From Armatimonadota bacterium (lineage in GTDB: Bacteria; Armatimonadota; Fimbriimonadia; Fimbriimonadales; Fimbriimonadaceae), in NCBI GenBank assembly GCA_022563855.1, contig JADFMN010000003.1, positions 124,001-188,000 of the forward strand: 64,000 nucleotides of DNA, given 5' to 3'. The position numbers were made by a program, and so were the translations under genes. Positions 25,705 to 34,367 of this stretch are shown in pieces. The notes beneath the pieces were generated by a model that worked only from the letters and a program-made list of their open reading frames with translations, did no database searches and was not told the origin of the DNA. How positions within the stretch are numbered: position 1 is the stretch's first letter; the number at the start of each line of letters is the position of its first letter.

Positions 25705-26702
25705 CGCTCGTGCGCCGGCTTCTCAGCCTGCCCCGTTCGACTTGACTTTTCGGCGGCCTCGATTATGGCGATCGTCCTGCGGCTCTGCTCTGCAGTGACG
25801 TTGAGCGGCTCGTCGCCTCTCAGATAAGCGACTATGTTTTCGTAGTAGGCGGCCCAATCGTCTGCGGCACAGGGGATGTCAAAGCTGGCGATATGTCCCT
25901 CGTGATCAGCCTTGACGGTTATCGTCTTGCCCCAGTCTGCGGTGATGCCGCCCTTGGTGCCGAGAATGCGCCACTTTGGCTTTGGGACGCTGCTCAAAGA
26001 GCTCACCTGCAGGTCGGCGACGCACCCGTTCGCGAACCGCAGAATCGCCTGTGTATGGTCCTCGTTGGTCGCTTCCTTCCACACGTCCGACTTGAAGAAA
26101 CCGGTCACCGAATCCACCGGGCCGGGCACGAAGTTCAGTATCCAATCTAAGAAGTGGGCGCCCCAGTCGAACAGGTTTCCCCCGCTGAGCGACTTGTCGC
26201 TGCGCCACCCATCGCCAGGGCGTTCGAAGTTACCGAAGCTGCACTCGATGTGGAACACGTCGCCGATGAGCCCGTCGTCGATCGCCTTCTTGATCGCCAG
26301 GTAGTCGCCGTCGTGCCGCCTGTTGTGAAAGACCGAGAGCATCTTGCCGGCGGTAGTGGCCGCACCGATCATCTCGTCGGCTTCGGCTACGCTGAGGCAC
26401 ATCGGCTTTTCGACGATGACGTTCTTGCCAGCTTGAAGCGACGCTACGGTCACCTCCGCGTGGAGATTGTGCGGCAGAACTACTACGATCAGATCGATGT
26501 CGCTGCGTGCAAGCAGATCGGAGTAATCGAGATAAGTATCGATGGTGGGGAAGTCCGTTTTGGCGGCAGTACAGCGGCCCTCGTCAACGTCGCACACCGC
26601 GACGAACTGGATTCCCGCGCCCTCCATCCACGTGGCGTGATGTTTGCCCATATCGAACGAGGGGCCGTACCCTATCACCGCTCCGCTGATCGTCTTGCTC
26701 AT
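25701..26702 (-). CDS. Gfo/Idh/MocA family oxidoreductase
   Basis: The 333-residue NAD(P)-dependent sugar or inositol dehydrogenase-like protein has the N-terminal nucleotide motif VIGYGPSFDMGKHH, the EKP motif in VIVEKPMCLSVAEAD and the family second half with LFDWGAHFLDWIL. The nucleotide motif is a divergent GxGxS form. The substrate is unknown. The gene is alone on the minus strand, converging with the sigma gene through a 4-bp overlap of stops. Confidence 0.9.
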   Translation of the reverse strand: MSKTISGAVIGYGPSFDMGKHHATWMEGAGIQFVAVCDVDEGRCTAAKTDFPTIDTYLDYSDLLARSDIDLIVVVLPHNLHAEVTVASLQAGKNVIVEKPMCLSVAEADEMIGAATTAGKMLSVFHNRRHDGDYLAIKKAIDDGLIGDVFHIECSFGNFERPGDGWRSDKSLSGGNLFDWGAHFLDWILNFVPGPVDSVTGFFKSDVWKEATNEDHTQAILRFANGCVADLQVSSLSSVPKPKWRILGTKGGITADWGKTITVKADHEGHIASFDIPCAADDWAAYYENIVAYLRGDEPLNVTAEQSRRTIAIIEAAEKSSRTGQAEKPAHER

Positions 26703-26826
26703 CGCACGCCAGGTTATCCTATGCGGCTTGTCGTCGCTCTGAGAGCCCGATCAAGAAACCGGCATTAGCGTCCGGGCCTACAGGTCAGACGGTTAACTCG
26801 GCAACTGCGTCATACTTACGCTCAAC

Positions 26827-27855
26827 ATGCTCTGGGATGAGTTCATCGAACAGATGCCGAAGGTTGAGCTCCACGTTCATCTGGAGGGTTCGATCCGCCC
26901 AGAAACGCTTCTCAAGCTGGCACGGCGAAACGGTATCGAGCTTCCCGCAGACGATCTCGACGGGTTGAAGAAGTGGTACGCGTTCCGCGATTTCCCGCAT
27001 TTCGCTGAGATCTACTGGACTATCGGTCGATGCCTGAGAACAGCCGACGACATCGAACTCATCGCGCGGGAGTTCTTGGTCGGACAGAAGGCGCAGAACG
27101 TGTTGCACAGCGAGGTCACTTACACAGCGCTGACGCAGTTCAAGCAGTGCAACATCGCGTTTGACGATCAGCTGGCCGCTTTGAACCGTGCCCGCCGGTG
27201 GGGCGTGAGCGAGCTGGGGGCGTCGATGGCTGTCGTCATGGACATCCCGCGCGACAGGGCGACGGTAGAGGAGGGCGAGATGGTCGGCGCATGGGCCGCA
27301 GAGGGATTCGGGCAGGGGATCGACGCGATAGGGCTGGGTGGCTACGAAGTCGGGTATCCGCCCGAGATGTTCAAGTCCGGGTTTGATTTAGCGCGCAAAG
27401 CTGGTGTTCCAAGCGTTCCTCACGCTGGAGAGACCGAGGGGCCGTCGAGCATTTGGGGGGCGATCAACGAGTTGGGGGCGATTCGTCTGGGCCACGGCAT
27501 CCGGTGTCTCGAAGACCGAGAATTGGTCGATACCCTGCGCGAAAAAGGGATCACGCTCGAGGTCTGCCCGTCGAGCAATGTCTGTCTGAACGTTGTTCCT
27601 TCCTGGGAGGAGCACCCCCTGCCGCAGCTATTGAGCGAGGGGCTGCGTGTGACGATCAACTCAGACGACCCGCCGATGTTCAGCACAACGCTGACGGATG
27701 AGTGGAAGCAAGCGCAAAAAACGTTCGACCTCGACCGTGCGACGGTGGAGACCCTCACGCTGAACGCCGTCGACGCTTGTTTCCTGCCGCCAGATAAGAA
27801 GGCGGCTCTGCGAGAGACCGTTGTAGCGCAGCTGAGCGTGCTAGCGATCGCTTGA
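26827..27855 (+). CDS. Adenosine deaminase family protein
   Basis: The product has 342 residues and is a metal-dependent amidohydrolase of the adenosine/AMP deaminase family. Metal and catalytic motifs are present: HVHLEGS (16-22), the PHAGE equivalent VPHAGETEG, LGHGIRC, and NSDDPPMFSTTL near the end. The NSDDPPMF motif is shared by adenosine deaminases and aminodeoxyfutalosine deaminases of menaquinone synthesis. No mqn gene is near to decide. A CATACT box ends 10 nt before the ATG with no SD. Confidence 0.9.
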   Translation: MLWDEFIEQMPKVELHVHLEGSIRPETLLKLARRNGIELPADDLDGLKKWYAFRDFPHFAEIYWTIGRCLRTADDIELIAREFLVGQKAQNVLHSEVTYTALTQFKQCNIAFDDQLAALNRARRWGVSELGASMAVVMDIPRDRATVEEGEMVGAWAAEGFGQGIDAIGLGGYEVGYPPEMFKSGFDLARKAGVPSVPHAGETEGPSSIWGAINELGAIRLGHGIRCLEDRELVDTLREKGITLEVCPSSNVCLNVVPSWEEHPLPQLLSEGLRVTINSDDPPMFSTTLTDEWKQAQKTFDLDRATVETLTLNAVDACFLPPDKKAALRETVVAQLSVLAIA

Positions 27856-27863
27856 GGTAGCGC

Positions 27864-30326
27864 TCACTCGCGCCACGCGAAGTCGCCGTTCGCCACGGAC
27901 CAGTCCAGCCCGAAGAACCCGGCAAGCCGAACGCCTTTCGAGCCTTCGAGGTGAAGCGAGCTGTCGAACACCATCAGGTCCGGGTAATGAACCCCCGACA
28001 CGAAGTACGGGATGAAGTTGACCGACCGCATGCCGACAATTCCCGTCCCGGCAACGACTCCGACGCTGGCGACATCGCTGTCAGGACGCGGTCGGACCAT
28101 CATGATAGAAAGATCGTCGCCAGCCATCGCCCGTCCGCCGACCTGCACCAAGCCGCGCCCTACCTGTACGGGTGAATCGGCCAGCAATTGGTGCCAGGCG
28201 GAGTTGACGTCCGCGCTCCCGTAGATGATCACGCTTCGGTCTCGGTCGCCGCTCGCATCGAAGTCCCTGTCCGCGACGATCTCGGCACGACCGTTTCCGC
28301 GGTACCACCACGTGTCCGCGTCGTACCGGGCCTTGGCAAGCGACCAAGCGTTCTCTTCGGGCGTGCCCTGCGTGCCGTATACCAGAACGAAGCCGTGCCG
28401 AAACGCGTCCTTGAACGGGCCTGCGCGGGCCGGGTTCTTGTCACCGGCAGGCCACCCGGAAACCGCCGTCCACGATACGCCGTTGCGCTGGAGACGGAGC
28501 TTGTCATCGTCGGGCCACGAGAAGGACTGCTCTTCACCGTCCAAGTTGACCAGCACGTTATCGGCCGGAGCCATGTGCGCCAAATCGAGCTCCAGCCGCT
28601 CGACGTTGATCGTGCTGCCGACGAATCGTCGCCTGCCCATGTCGTTTCGCATGTTGACCGAACTCGGCTCGTACGGCACTTGCTGTGCGACGATGGTCGC
28701 CCACCGGCTGGTCGCGTTCAGTCCTGGGTGAGTCGTGAAGAACTCCAGCCCCCTGTGATCTGCGGCTGCAGGGATTCTGCGTCTGGCGAAGAAGTCGAAC
28801 ATCGGGCCGTAGTCGACGCAGTCCGTGCCGGGCTCATCGCTTGAGTCGTACCAGTGACCGCCGCCTGGATGTTCGTAGAAGTCGACGTCTCGATGAAACT
28901 CAGCAAGGTATTCGCGCATCTTGCGAGGCTGTTCGATCGGAACCGTCCTGTCTTCAGCGCCGTGAAGGACGAACACGCCCATGTGCTTGTAGTTGCGGAT
29001 GATCTTCGTTAAGTCGCTAGGGTTCGAAACCCTGACCAGAATTTCCTCGATCGGATCTGGATCCGGGTATGTAACCGCACCCCCGTATGTCCAGAAGCTG
29101 ATCCAGCCTGCGGCGGGGCCGATCGCGGCCCACTTGTCGGGATCGGTCGCCCCGAGGTACCACGCTCCGTGTCCGCCCATCGAGTGGCCGGTCAAGTACA
29201 CCTCGCTAGGGTCGGTGCCGAAAACGCGCATTGCTTCCTCACGGACCTCTAGCGCGTCAAGGCGTCCCCAGTCCTCCCAGTCGAACCCGAACGGGCGCCG
29301 GTTGGTCGCAGCTACGATGTTCGCCCAAGATTTGGACGAGTAGGCGGCGGCTTGGCCAGTCGCCTCGACGCCCGCGCCGTGCGCCGTCAACACGAGCGCG
29401 GACGCCGTATCGCTGGTTGCTGGCCGGACCGCGTAATACTGCACGCTGCCGTCGATTGCGCTGACGAACGTTCTTTTGTGCAAGTCTGACCGGCGCTTGA
29501 CCGCGAGGTTGAACTCTATCGAGCTATCGACTTTTTCCCGGGCGTGCCGCTGAATCAAGTTTAGTCGGAGAATATATTGGTCAGGCTCTGCGATGTTGAT
29601 CGCTGGGATCATGAATCGCACCTTCCTTGAGGTCAAGGGCGGCAAATCCTCAATGTCGGAGATTAGCGGCGCAGCATAGCCCCACTGCACAGAGACAGAC
29701 AGGTTCGTCTGCGTTTCTTCCGTGGCGTTCGTCACGATGACTCCACCAAGAAGCTCGACCGGTTCGCCGATGATCACGTCGGGAAGCGTCGCGTCGCGAG
29801 TCGTCAAGAATACCGGTCCGTCTGGCTTTTCAATTGAGACTCGCAGTCGTCCGCGCCCGACGCGGAACAGCAGATGGTTCGTGCCACGGTTCGCCTTGAA
29901 CGGTATGCGCACGATTCCAAGCCCGTACGGGTCTCCGCCGCGCGGCTGGCCGTTGATCAAAACCCAAGAGTGTCCTGCGACGTTGAGCATGACGACTTCG
30001 TCATTTGCAGACCGATAGAAAACGTAGGCGAATCCACCGCGTAGCGCACCGTCGGAAAACCAGCCGTCTTCGGCGGCCTGGATCGCTTTCCACTCTCGTG
30101 TACCGGCGGGCCGTGAACTGCCTCTCCACGCAGGGACTTCGACCTTGTCGCCTGCGTTTGGCGGGGTCCAGGTTCCTCGCACTATTTCCGATACGATGAC
30201 GTTCGTGCTGATCGGCACTCGACCACCGGTGCCCACCGAGCCGATAACCAGGGCCTCAGTTATTGCGCCGCTGGATTGGGCCGGAGAAAGCACGACTCCT
30301 GCGAAAATTGCCAAAGTTATCAACAT
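27864..30326 (-). CDS. Secreted alpha/beta hydrolase, prolyl-oligopeptidase/esterase type
   Basis: The 820-residue product starts with a signal peptide (MLITLAIFAGVVLSPAQSSG). Residues 25-290 form beta-rich modules. The hydrolase core follows: oxyanion AHGAG near 315, nucleophile S382 in LTGHSMGGHGAWYLG, acid in VLHGAEDRTVPIEQ, and His in PGGGHWYD. The remainder (about 500-820) is another beta-rich part containing NVLVNLDGEEQSF. It resembles large secreted peptidases or esterases of the polyhydroxybutyrate-depolymerase/POP group. The substrate is unknown. The stop lies 9 bp past the convergent deaminase gene. Confidence 0.85.
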   Translation of the reverse strand: MLITLAIFAGVVLSPAQSSGAITEALVIGSVGTGGRVPISTNVIVSEIVRGTWTPPNAGDKVEVPAWRGSSRPAGTREWKAIQAAEDGWFSDGALRGGFAYVFYRSANDEVVMLNVAGHSWVLINGQPRGGDPYGLGIVRIPFKANRGTNHLLFRVGRGRLRVSIEKPDGPVFLTTRDATLPDVIIGEPVELLGGVIVTNATEETQTNLSVSVQWGYAAPLISDIEDLPPLTSRKVRFMIPAINIAEPDQYILRLNLIQRHAREKVDSSIEFNLAVKRRSDLHKRTFVSAIDGSVQYYAVRPATSDTASALVLTAHGAGVEATGQAAAYSSKSWANIVAATNRRPFGFDWEDWGRLDALEVREEAMRVFGTDPSEVYLTGHSMGGHGAWYLGATDPDKWAAIGPAAGWISFWTYGGAVTYPDPDPIEEILVRVSNPSDLTKIIRNYKHMGVFVLHGAEDRTVPIEQPRKMREYLAEFHRDVDFYEHPGGGHWYDSSDEPGTDCVDYGPMFDFFARRRIPAAADHRGLEFFTTHPGLNATSRWATIVAQQVPYEPSSVNMRNDMGRRRFVGSTINVERLELDLAHMAPADNVLVNLDGEEQSFSWPDDDKLRLQRNGVSWTAVSGWPAGDKNPARAGPFKDAFRHGFVLVYGTQGTPEENAWSLAKARYDADTWWYRGNGRAEIVADRDFDASGDRDRSVIIYGSADVNSAWHQLLADSPVQVGRGLVQVGGRAMAGDDLSIMMVRPRPDSDVASVGVVAGTGIVGMRSVNFIPYFVSGVHYPDLMVFDSSLHLEGSKGVRLAGFFGLDWSVANGDFAWRE

Positions 30327-30447
30327 TCACGAATCCTTACGCTGACAGAACCGCTCGTCTAGGTAGAAACAGCGGGTTTCTGGTAACGATGTTAACGATA
30401 CCGGAGTTGAAATTATTAGGGTCTTTAGACCTATCAGTTGAAGTAAA

Positions 30448-31773
30448 ATGCGGGTCCTTGAGATGAAGAAAGATTCCAGGCTTTTGGACGCGGTGCACTT
30501 GGCAACGCGGAAGCTAGCGACGTTGGAGGACACCGAAATCGTCCTCCGCGATGTCTTGGAAATTTGCATCTCGGCCGTTGGAGCCGAGGGCGGGACGATC
30601 TACCTGCACGACCCGGCAACCCAGACCTTGACTTTCAGGCACGTGCTGCCGCAGGAAGTCGCCGATAAGCTGGAGCGAATGGACATTCCTGACGATTACG
30701 GCGTCGCGGGCAGGGTGTTTCGCACGGGCCTAGCTCGGCGCAGCGTATTCCAAGACGGCCCAGACGAGGCGCAACAGGAAATTCAGGACAGAAGCGGGGT
30801 TGTCGTCCGGACTATGATCACGGTTCCGCTTCAGATAGCCGGTATGCCGCCGATCGGCGTCGTGCAGCTCGTCAACAAACTGGACGGCGAGTTCAACGCC
30901 TCTGACGAGATGGTTCTGGACACCGTCTCCGACGTTTCAACGCTTGCGGTGATGCACAGCCGCCTTCTTGAGCATGGCGCGCAGATCGCGTCGCTTCAGG
31001 GGATGGGGCGCGCCGCGCACGATCTCGCTAACAAGGCAGGCGTCGTCATGACGTACCTTCCAGACTTCGAGCGAAATCTGGCCGGGCTGAGAGTTCAGCT
31101 TGGCGACTCGGCAGACGACGGAGCGGTCGGCATGTATCTGGAGGCGCTGGAAGACAACTTCAAAGACGTCTTGGTTCCGTACTCAGAGCGCGTTTACAGG
31201 TATGCAAAGCTCATCAGCGATTTGGCATCCGGGAAGGCTCTAGCGCCGATCAAGAAGGATCAGTCGTTCGCAAAGGCGGTCCGGGTCGCTGTGGAGTACC
31301 TTGAATCGCAGGCGAGGAGGAACCACGTGGCGCTCGAGTTCGATCTGCAGGAGGGCGCACCGACTTTCGAGTTCGACGACATGTTTGTGATGCGAATAGC
31401 GGAGAACTTGGTCGGCAACGCGGTGAAAGCGGTCGTCGAGACGATTCCAGACGATTGGCTGGCACAGAACGGCGGCGACATCGACGCGACGTTTGGGGCC
31501 GTCGTCATCCGGTATCGATACCTGGAAGATCACCACATTCTCGAGGTCGAGGATGAAGGGCCCGGAATGTCGACCGCGACGATTCGCCAGATTCTCACTG
31601 GCAAGGCTCGGTCTGCTTGGATTCGAAACACAGGATCCGGCCTCGGCACGAAGGCGGTGCTGGAGTTGGCCGCGACTCACGATGCCAGGGTCTCGATCGA
31701 CAGCAAGCTCGGCGAGGGCACGACATTCCGAGTCGATTTCCCTCAGGCGATGTCTGAGACCGGGGCTGCCTAG
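30448..31773 (+). CDS. GAF-domain histidine kinase-like ATPase
   Basis: The 441-residue protein has a GAF domain (about 15-170: AVGAEGGTIYLHDPATQTL, FRTGLARRSV, VVQLVNKLDGEF). A helix carries H191 in MGRAAHDLANKAGVVMTYL, in the position of the HisKA acceptor. The HATPase_c domain (about 300-435) has RIAENLVGNAVKAV, VEDEGPGMS and GSGLGTKAVLELA. The dimerisation helix is not a standard HisKA, and an insertion separates it from the ATPase domain. It converges with, and overlaps by 4 bp, a PP2C gene. An in-frame ATG at 30463 is an alternative start. No receiver is adjacent. Confidence 0.85.
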   Translation: MRVLEMKKDSRLLDAVHLATRKLATLEDTEIVLRDVLEICISAVGAEGGTIYLHDPATQTLTFRHVLPQEVADKLERMDIPDDYGVAGRVFRTGLARRSVFQDGPDEAQQEIQDRSGVVVRTMITVPLQIAGMPPIGVVQLVNKLDGEFNASDEMVLDTVSDVSTLAVMHSRLLEHGAQIASLQGMGRAAHDLANKAGVVMTYLPDFERNLAGLRVQLGDSADDGAVGMYLEALEDNFKDVLVPYSERVYRYAKLISDLASGKALAPIKKDQSFAKAVRVAVEYLESQARRNHVALEFDLQEGAPTFEFDDMFVMRIAENLVGNAVKAVVETIPDDWLAQNGGDIDATFGAVVIRYRYLEDHHILEVEDEGPGMSTATIRQILTGKARSAWIRNTGSGLGTKAVLELAATHDARVSIDSKLGEGTTFRVDFPQAMSETGAA

Positions 31774-32591
31774 TTCGCCTCTTCCAACGCGTCGACTCGG
31801 ACGACGACGGCGGTCGTGTTGTCGCTGCCTCCGTCCGCCAGTGCTAGATCGACCAAGTCCCACACCGCTTCCGACGGCCCCTTGAGCAACTGTTCGGCGA
31901 TGGTCTCGTTGCAGACGTGGTTCGTCAGGCCGTCTGAACAGAGCAGGTAGACGTCCCCTGGTTCGACGATCTCATCGAACACATCGGCTTTTACGTCTTG
32001 CTCAGTGCCTATGGCTCGTGTGAGCACGTGTCGGTAAGGGCTCTTTTCCGCTTCCTCACGGCTCATCATCTCGCTGGCCACCGTCTCTTCCACCCACGTG
32101 TGATCGGTCGTAATTTGAGATAGTTCGCCATCGCGCAAGCGATAAACGCGAGAGTCGCCGACCTGCGCGATGATCGCGCGATCTTGCACGATCATCAGAG
32201 CGCTGAGCGTGCAGCCCATGCCCTTCCGGCTGGGCACGGCGCGCGCCACGTCCAGCACGTAGCGGTTCGCGGCGTGTACGGCGGAGAGCGCCGCCTCGCT
32301 CGGGTCTTCGCTCGGGTGGTTGCGATAGACTTCGATGAACGTCTTGCACGCCATCTCGCTGGCTATCTGCCCGGCTTCGTGGCCGCCCATTCCGTCGCAG
32401 ACGATAAAGATCATGCCCCGCGCCGCAATTTCGTCGTCGGTCGACGGAATGAAGAAGTCGTGCTTGTCCTCGTTGTTCTCGCGCACTCGGCCAAGGTCGG
32501 TCCTGGCGGCCACGGTCAAGCAGGGCTTCACGCGCAGATCTACCCGGGGTACCAAGTCTTCTGTCGCAAATTCGGCAGTGATCTCTTCCAC
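31770..32591 (-). CDS. PP2C-type Ser/Thr protein phosphatase
   Basis: This 273-residue PPM phosphatase reverses Hanks-type kinase phosphorylation. Motifs in order are RTDLGRVRENNED, FIVCDGMGGHEAGQIAS (metal Asp), GCTLSALMI, AQVGDSRVYRLRDG, LTRAIGT, LLCSDGLTNHV and GGSDNTTAVVV. The start is GTG at 32591. It lies 3 bp after the FHA gene, so the two form an operon. The partner kinase is not in the window. Confidence 0.94.
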   Translation of the reverse strand: MEEITAEFATEDLVPRVDLRVKPCLTVAARTDLGRVRENNEDKHDFFIPSTDDEIAARGMIFIVCDGMGGHEAGQIASEMACKTFIEVYRNHPSEDPSEAALSAVHAANRYVLDVARAVPSRKGMGCTLSALMIVQDRAIIAQVGDSRVYRLRDGELSQITTDHTWVEETVASEMMSREEAEKSPYRHVLTRAIGTEQDVKADVFDEIVEPGDVYLLCSDGLTNHVCNETIAEQLLKGPSEAVWDLVDLALADGGSDNTTAVVVRVDALEEAN

Positions 32592-32594
32592 GCG

Positions 32595-33464
32595 CTAATC
32601 CCTAAACTTTATCGTCAACGTCTTGTCGCCGAGCTTCACGACGTCGTCGGCCTGCAGTTGCGTCTTCTGGTTTTCGACGAGCTTGGCGTCGTTGACGATG
32701 GTGCCGTTGGAGCTGCCGGTGTCGGTCAGGTAGACGCCCGTTTCATCGACCGTTATCGTGCCGTGGCGCCCGCTGACGTACGGGTCGCTGATGACGATGT
32801 CGTTGTCCGTGCGCCGCCCGAAGGTGTGCACCCCCGCCTCCAGCGGGATCTCCTCCGAGTCGTCGATGACCAGCCAAGCCAGCGCCGTTTGCACTGTCGG
32901 TGCAGATTGTAAGGAAGTCGTCTTTCCGCTCATCGCCATCTGCGTCTTGGAGGCTTCACCGGGCAGGCGGAAGGTCATCTCATATCCGCCCAGCGAGACG
33001 ACGTCTCCGCTTGTGATCTTGACCTTTTCTCCCTTTGCGAGCGGCTCGCCGCCGACCTTTGTGCCGTTCGTACTCCCAGAATCCTCAACCCAAGCTTCGT
33101 CGCCGTCCATCGTCAAGACAGCGTGCATGCGGGATACGCGCGTGTCCTCGATCAGGATATCGCCCTGTCGGCCGATGCTGTTCGCGCCCGGTCGGAGCTG
33201 ATGCTCGCGACCGCTCTCGTCGACCAACACTGGCAACTGCACTGCTGGCGCTCCGAAGGCGTCACCGTCGAGAGCCATCTCGAAGATCAGCCCGCAAGCG
33301 TTGCAGTACATGACGCCCGGCGGATTGGACTCCTTGCACACCGGGCATTGGACCGGTTTGATCGTGATCGTAGCGTTGATGCTGGGCGTTGTGCCCATGA
33401 CCGTCTTGTTGGGATCGACAGAGGGGGCCGCCCCCATCGCTCGCGTTCGGTTGTCGTCGGCCAT
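32595..33464 (-). CDS. Zinc-ribbon protein with two FHA domains
   Basis: The 289-residue product has a Thr-rich N-terminus (RTRAMG, NKTVMG, TTPS), which is a likely phosphorylation segment. A zinc ribbon follows (CPVCKESNPPGVMYCNACG, 39-57). Then come two FHA domains: the first with SIGRQGDILIEDTRVSRMHA and DSGSTNGTKV, the second with FGRRTDNDIVISDPYVSGRHG and SSNGTIVND. FHA domains bind phosphothreonine, so the N-terminal Thr motifs could be switched by kinase and phosphatase. It lies upstream of, and is cotranscribed with, the PP2C gene. Confidence 0.92.
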   Translation of the reverse strand: MADDNRTRAMGAAPSVDPNKTVMGTTPSINATITIKPVQCPVCKESNPPGVMYCNACGLIFEMALDGDAFGAPAVQLPVLVDESGREHQLRPGANSIGRQGDILIEDTRVSRMHAVLTMDGDEAWVEDSGSTNGTKVGGEPLAKGEKVKITSGDVVSLGGYEMTFRLPGEASKTQMAMSGKTTSLQSAPTVQTALAWLVIDDSEEIPLEAGVHTFGRRTDNDIVISDPYVSGRHGTITVDETGVYLTDTGSSNGTIVNDAKLVENQKTQLQADDVVKLGDKTLTIKFRD

Positions 33465-33495
33465 TAACCTTCATTGTGGCTCAAGTTCAAGGATC

Positions 33496-33696
33496 GTGCA
33501 TGGCGTTAGCGGCGGTATCTTTATGAGTATGGCGACGTCGATTGTGCTTGAGGTGCTGGGAGATACTCGTTTTGCGGACGTCGTGGCCTCAATGAGAATC
33601 ATGCAGATTCTTGAGGCGACTGCCCGAGATATCGACCCGCCGGGCAAGGACGCCAGCACGGGCGCGGGGCTGGTTCAAGCCTATGCGGGCGTATAG
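33496..33696 (+). pseudogene. Remnant of a subtilase (S8) C-terminus, copy 1
   Basis: The frame ends VSGGIFMSMATSIVLEV...MQILEATARDIDPPGKD...GAGLVQAYAGV. This aligns with the subtilase block that spans the catalytic Ser (SGTSMATPHV), QILExTARDLG.PGKD and GxGLVQAYAAV. The Ser motif is damaged (MSMATS, lacking GT and PHV), about 15 residues of the intervening helix are missing, and there is no upstream catalytic domain. It is read as a decayed 3' end, not a functional gene. The next gene starts 8 bp later. Confidence 0.65.
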
Positions 33697-33704
33697 GAAT
33701 TAGG

Positions 33705-34151
33705 ATGAAGAACCTTCCAAACGTACGCCTGTTCCTGCGGTTGATGGTCGATCCGGGTTGGGCTCCAGCAGGGGTGGCGGCGGCGTTCCTCGTGCTTGTT
33801 GCGACTGGGCTTGGGGGCCGATACGACTATGTGTTTCATGCTGCGGGCGGTGCGGCAGTCGCCTACTTCTTCTGGCGATGTGCGGCTCTTGTGCCAGCGC
33901 TCTCGCAGCGGGTACAGGGCGGGACGCGGCCTGTTTTCGCGCTTGCGGGGTCATGCGTTGTGGCGGTCCTTTGGGAGTTTGCAGAGTTCGGCGCCGATCG
34001 CTGGTTGGGATTCACGCTCCAGGGCGGGATCTTGGAGACTCTCCGTGACCTGGCTTTCGGAGCTCTCGGCGCGGCGGTGGTCTGTGTGCTTGTCGGCTTG
34101 ATCGGTCGGCGCAAGCAGAGTCAAGCCGCTGACGCGGCCCCAGATGATTAG
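33705..34151 (+). CDS. Membrane protein resembling DUF2238/YjdF
   Basis: The 148-residue product has four hydrophobic segments. Segment 1 is AGVAAAFLVLVATGLGG, then YVFHAAGGAAVAYFFW, then FALAGSCVVAVLWEFAEFGAD and a last one LAFGALGAAVVCVLVGLIG. The pattern FHxxG...WEFxEF..D...G..LQGGxxETLRDL resembles YjdF-type DUF2238 proteins with acidic and His residues in the membrane. Function is unknown. It sits exactly between the two subtilase remnants. Confidence 0.75.
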   Translation: MKNLPNVRLFLRLMVDPGWAPAGVAAAFLVLVATGLGGRYDYVFHAAGGAAVAYFFWRCAALVPALSQRVQGGTRPVFALAGSCVVAVLWEFAEFGADRWLGFTLQGGILETLRDLAFGALGAAVVCVLVGLIGRRKQSQAADAAPDD

Positions 34152-34173
34152 GGGCGGCCGACGAGAACTGGCC

Positions 34174-34266
34174 GTGATCGACCCGCCAGGCAAGGACAGT
34201 AGGACCGGTTCGGGTCTGGTTCAAGCCTATGCTGCGGTCAAGGCCGCCCTCGCGGTTCGTTCCTAG
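34174..34266 (+). pseudogene. Remnant of a subtilase C-terminus, copy 2
   Basis: Reading from 34174, the frame gives VIDPPGKDSRTGSGLVQAYA, then AVKAALAVRS and a stop. It is nearly the same as the end of copy 1 (DIDPPGKD..TGAGLVQAYAGV), and the DNA from 34177 matches the DNA from 33631 for about 60 bp with few changes. Only the last 30 residues of the protease are left. It is too short for a gene and has no start or SD. Confidence 0.6.
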
Positions 34267-34367
34267 GCCCGTATGGAACAGAAAGGACGTATCTCGGTTC
34301 TAACCCTGTACACGGGCTGTTCACTCGCTTGACCATAGATCGACCGGAACGGCCCTGGGAATCAACA

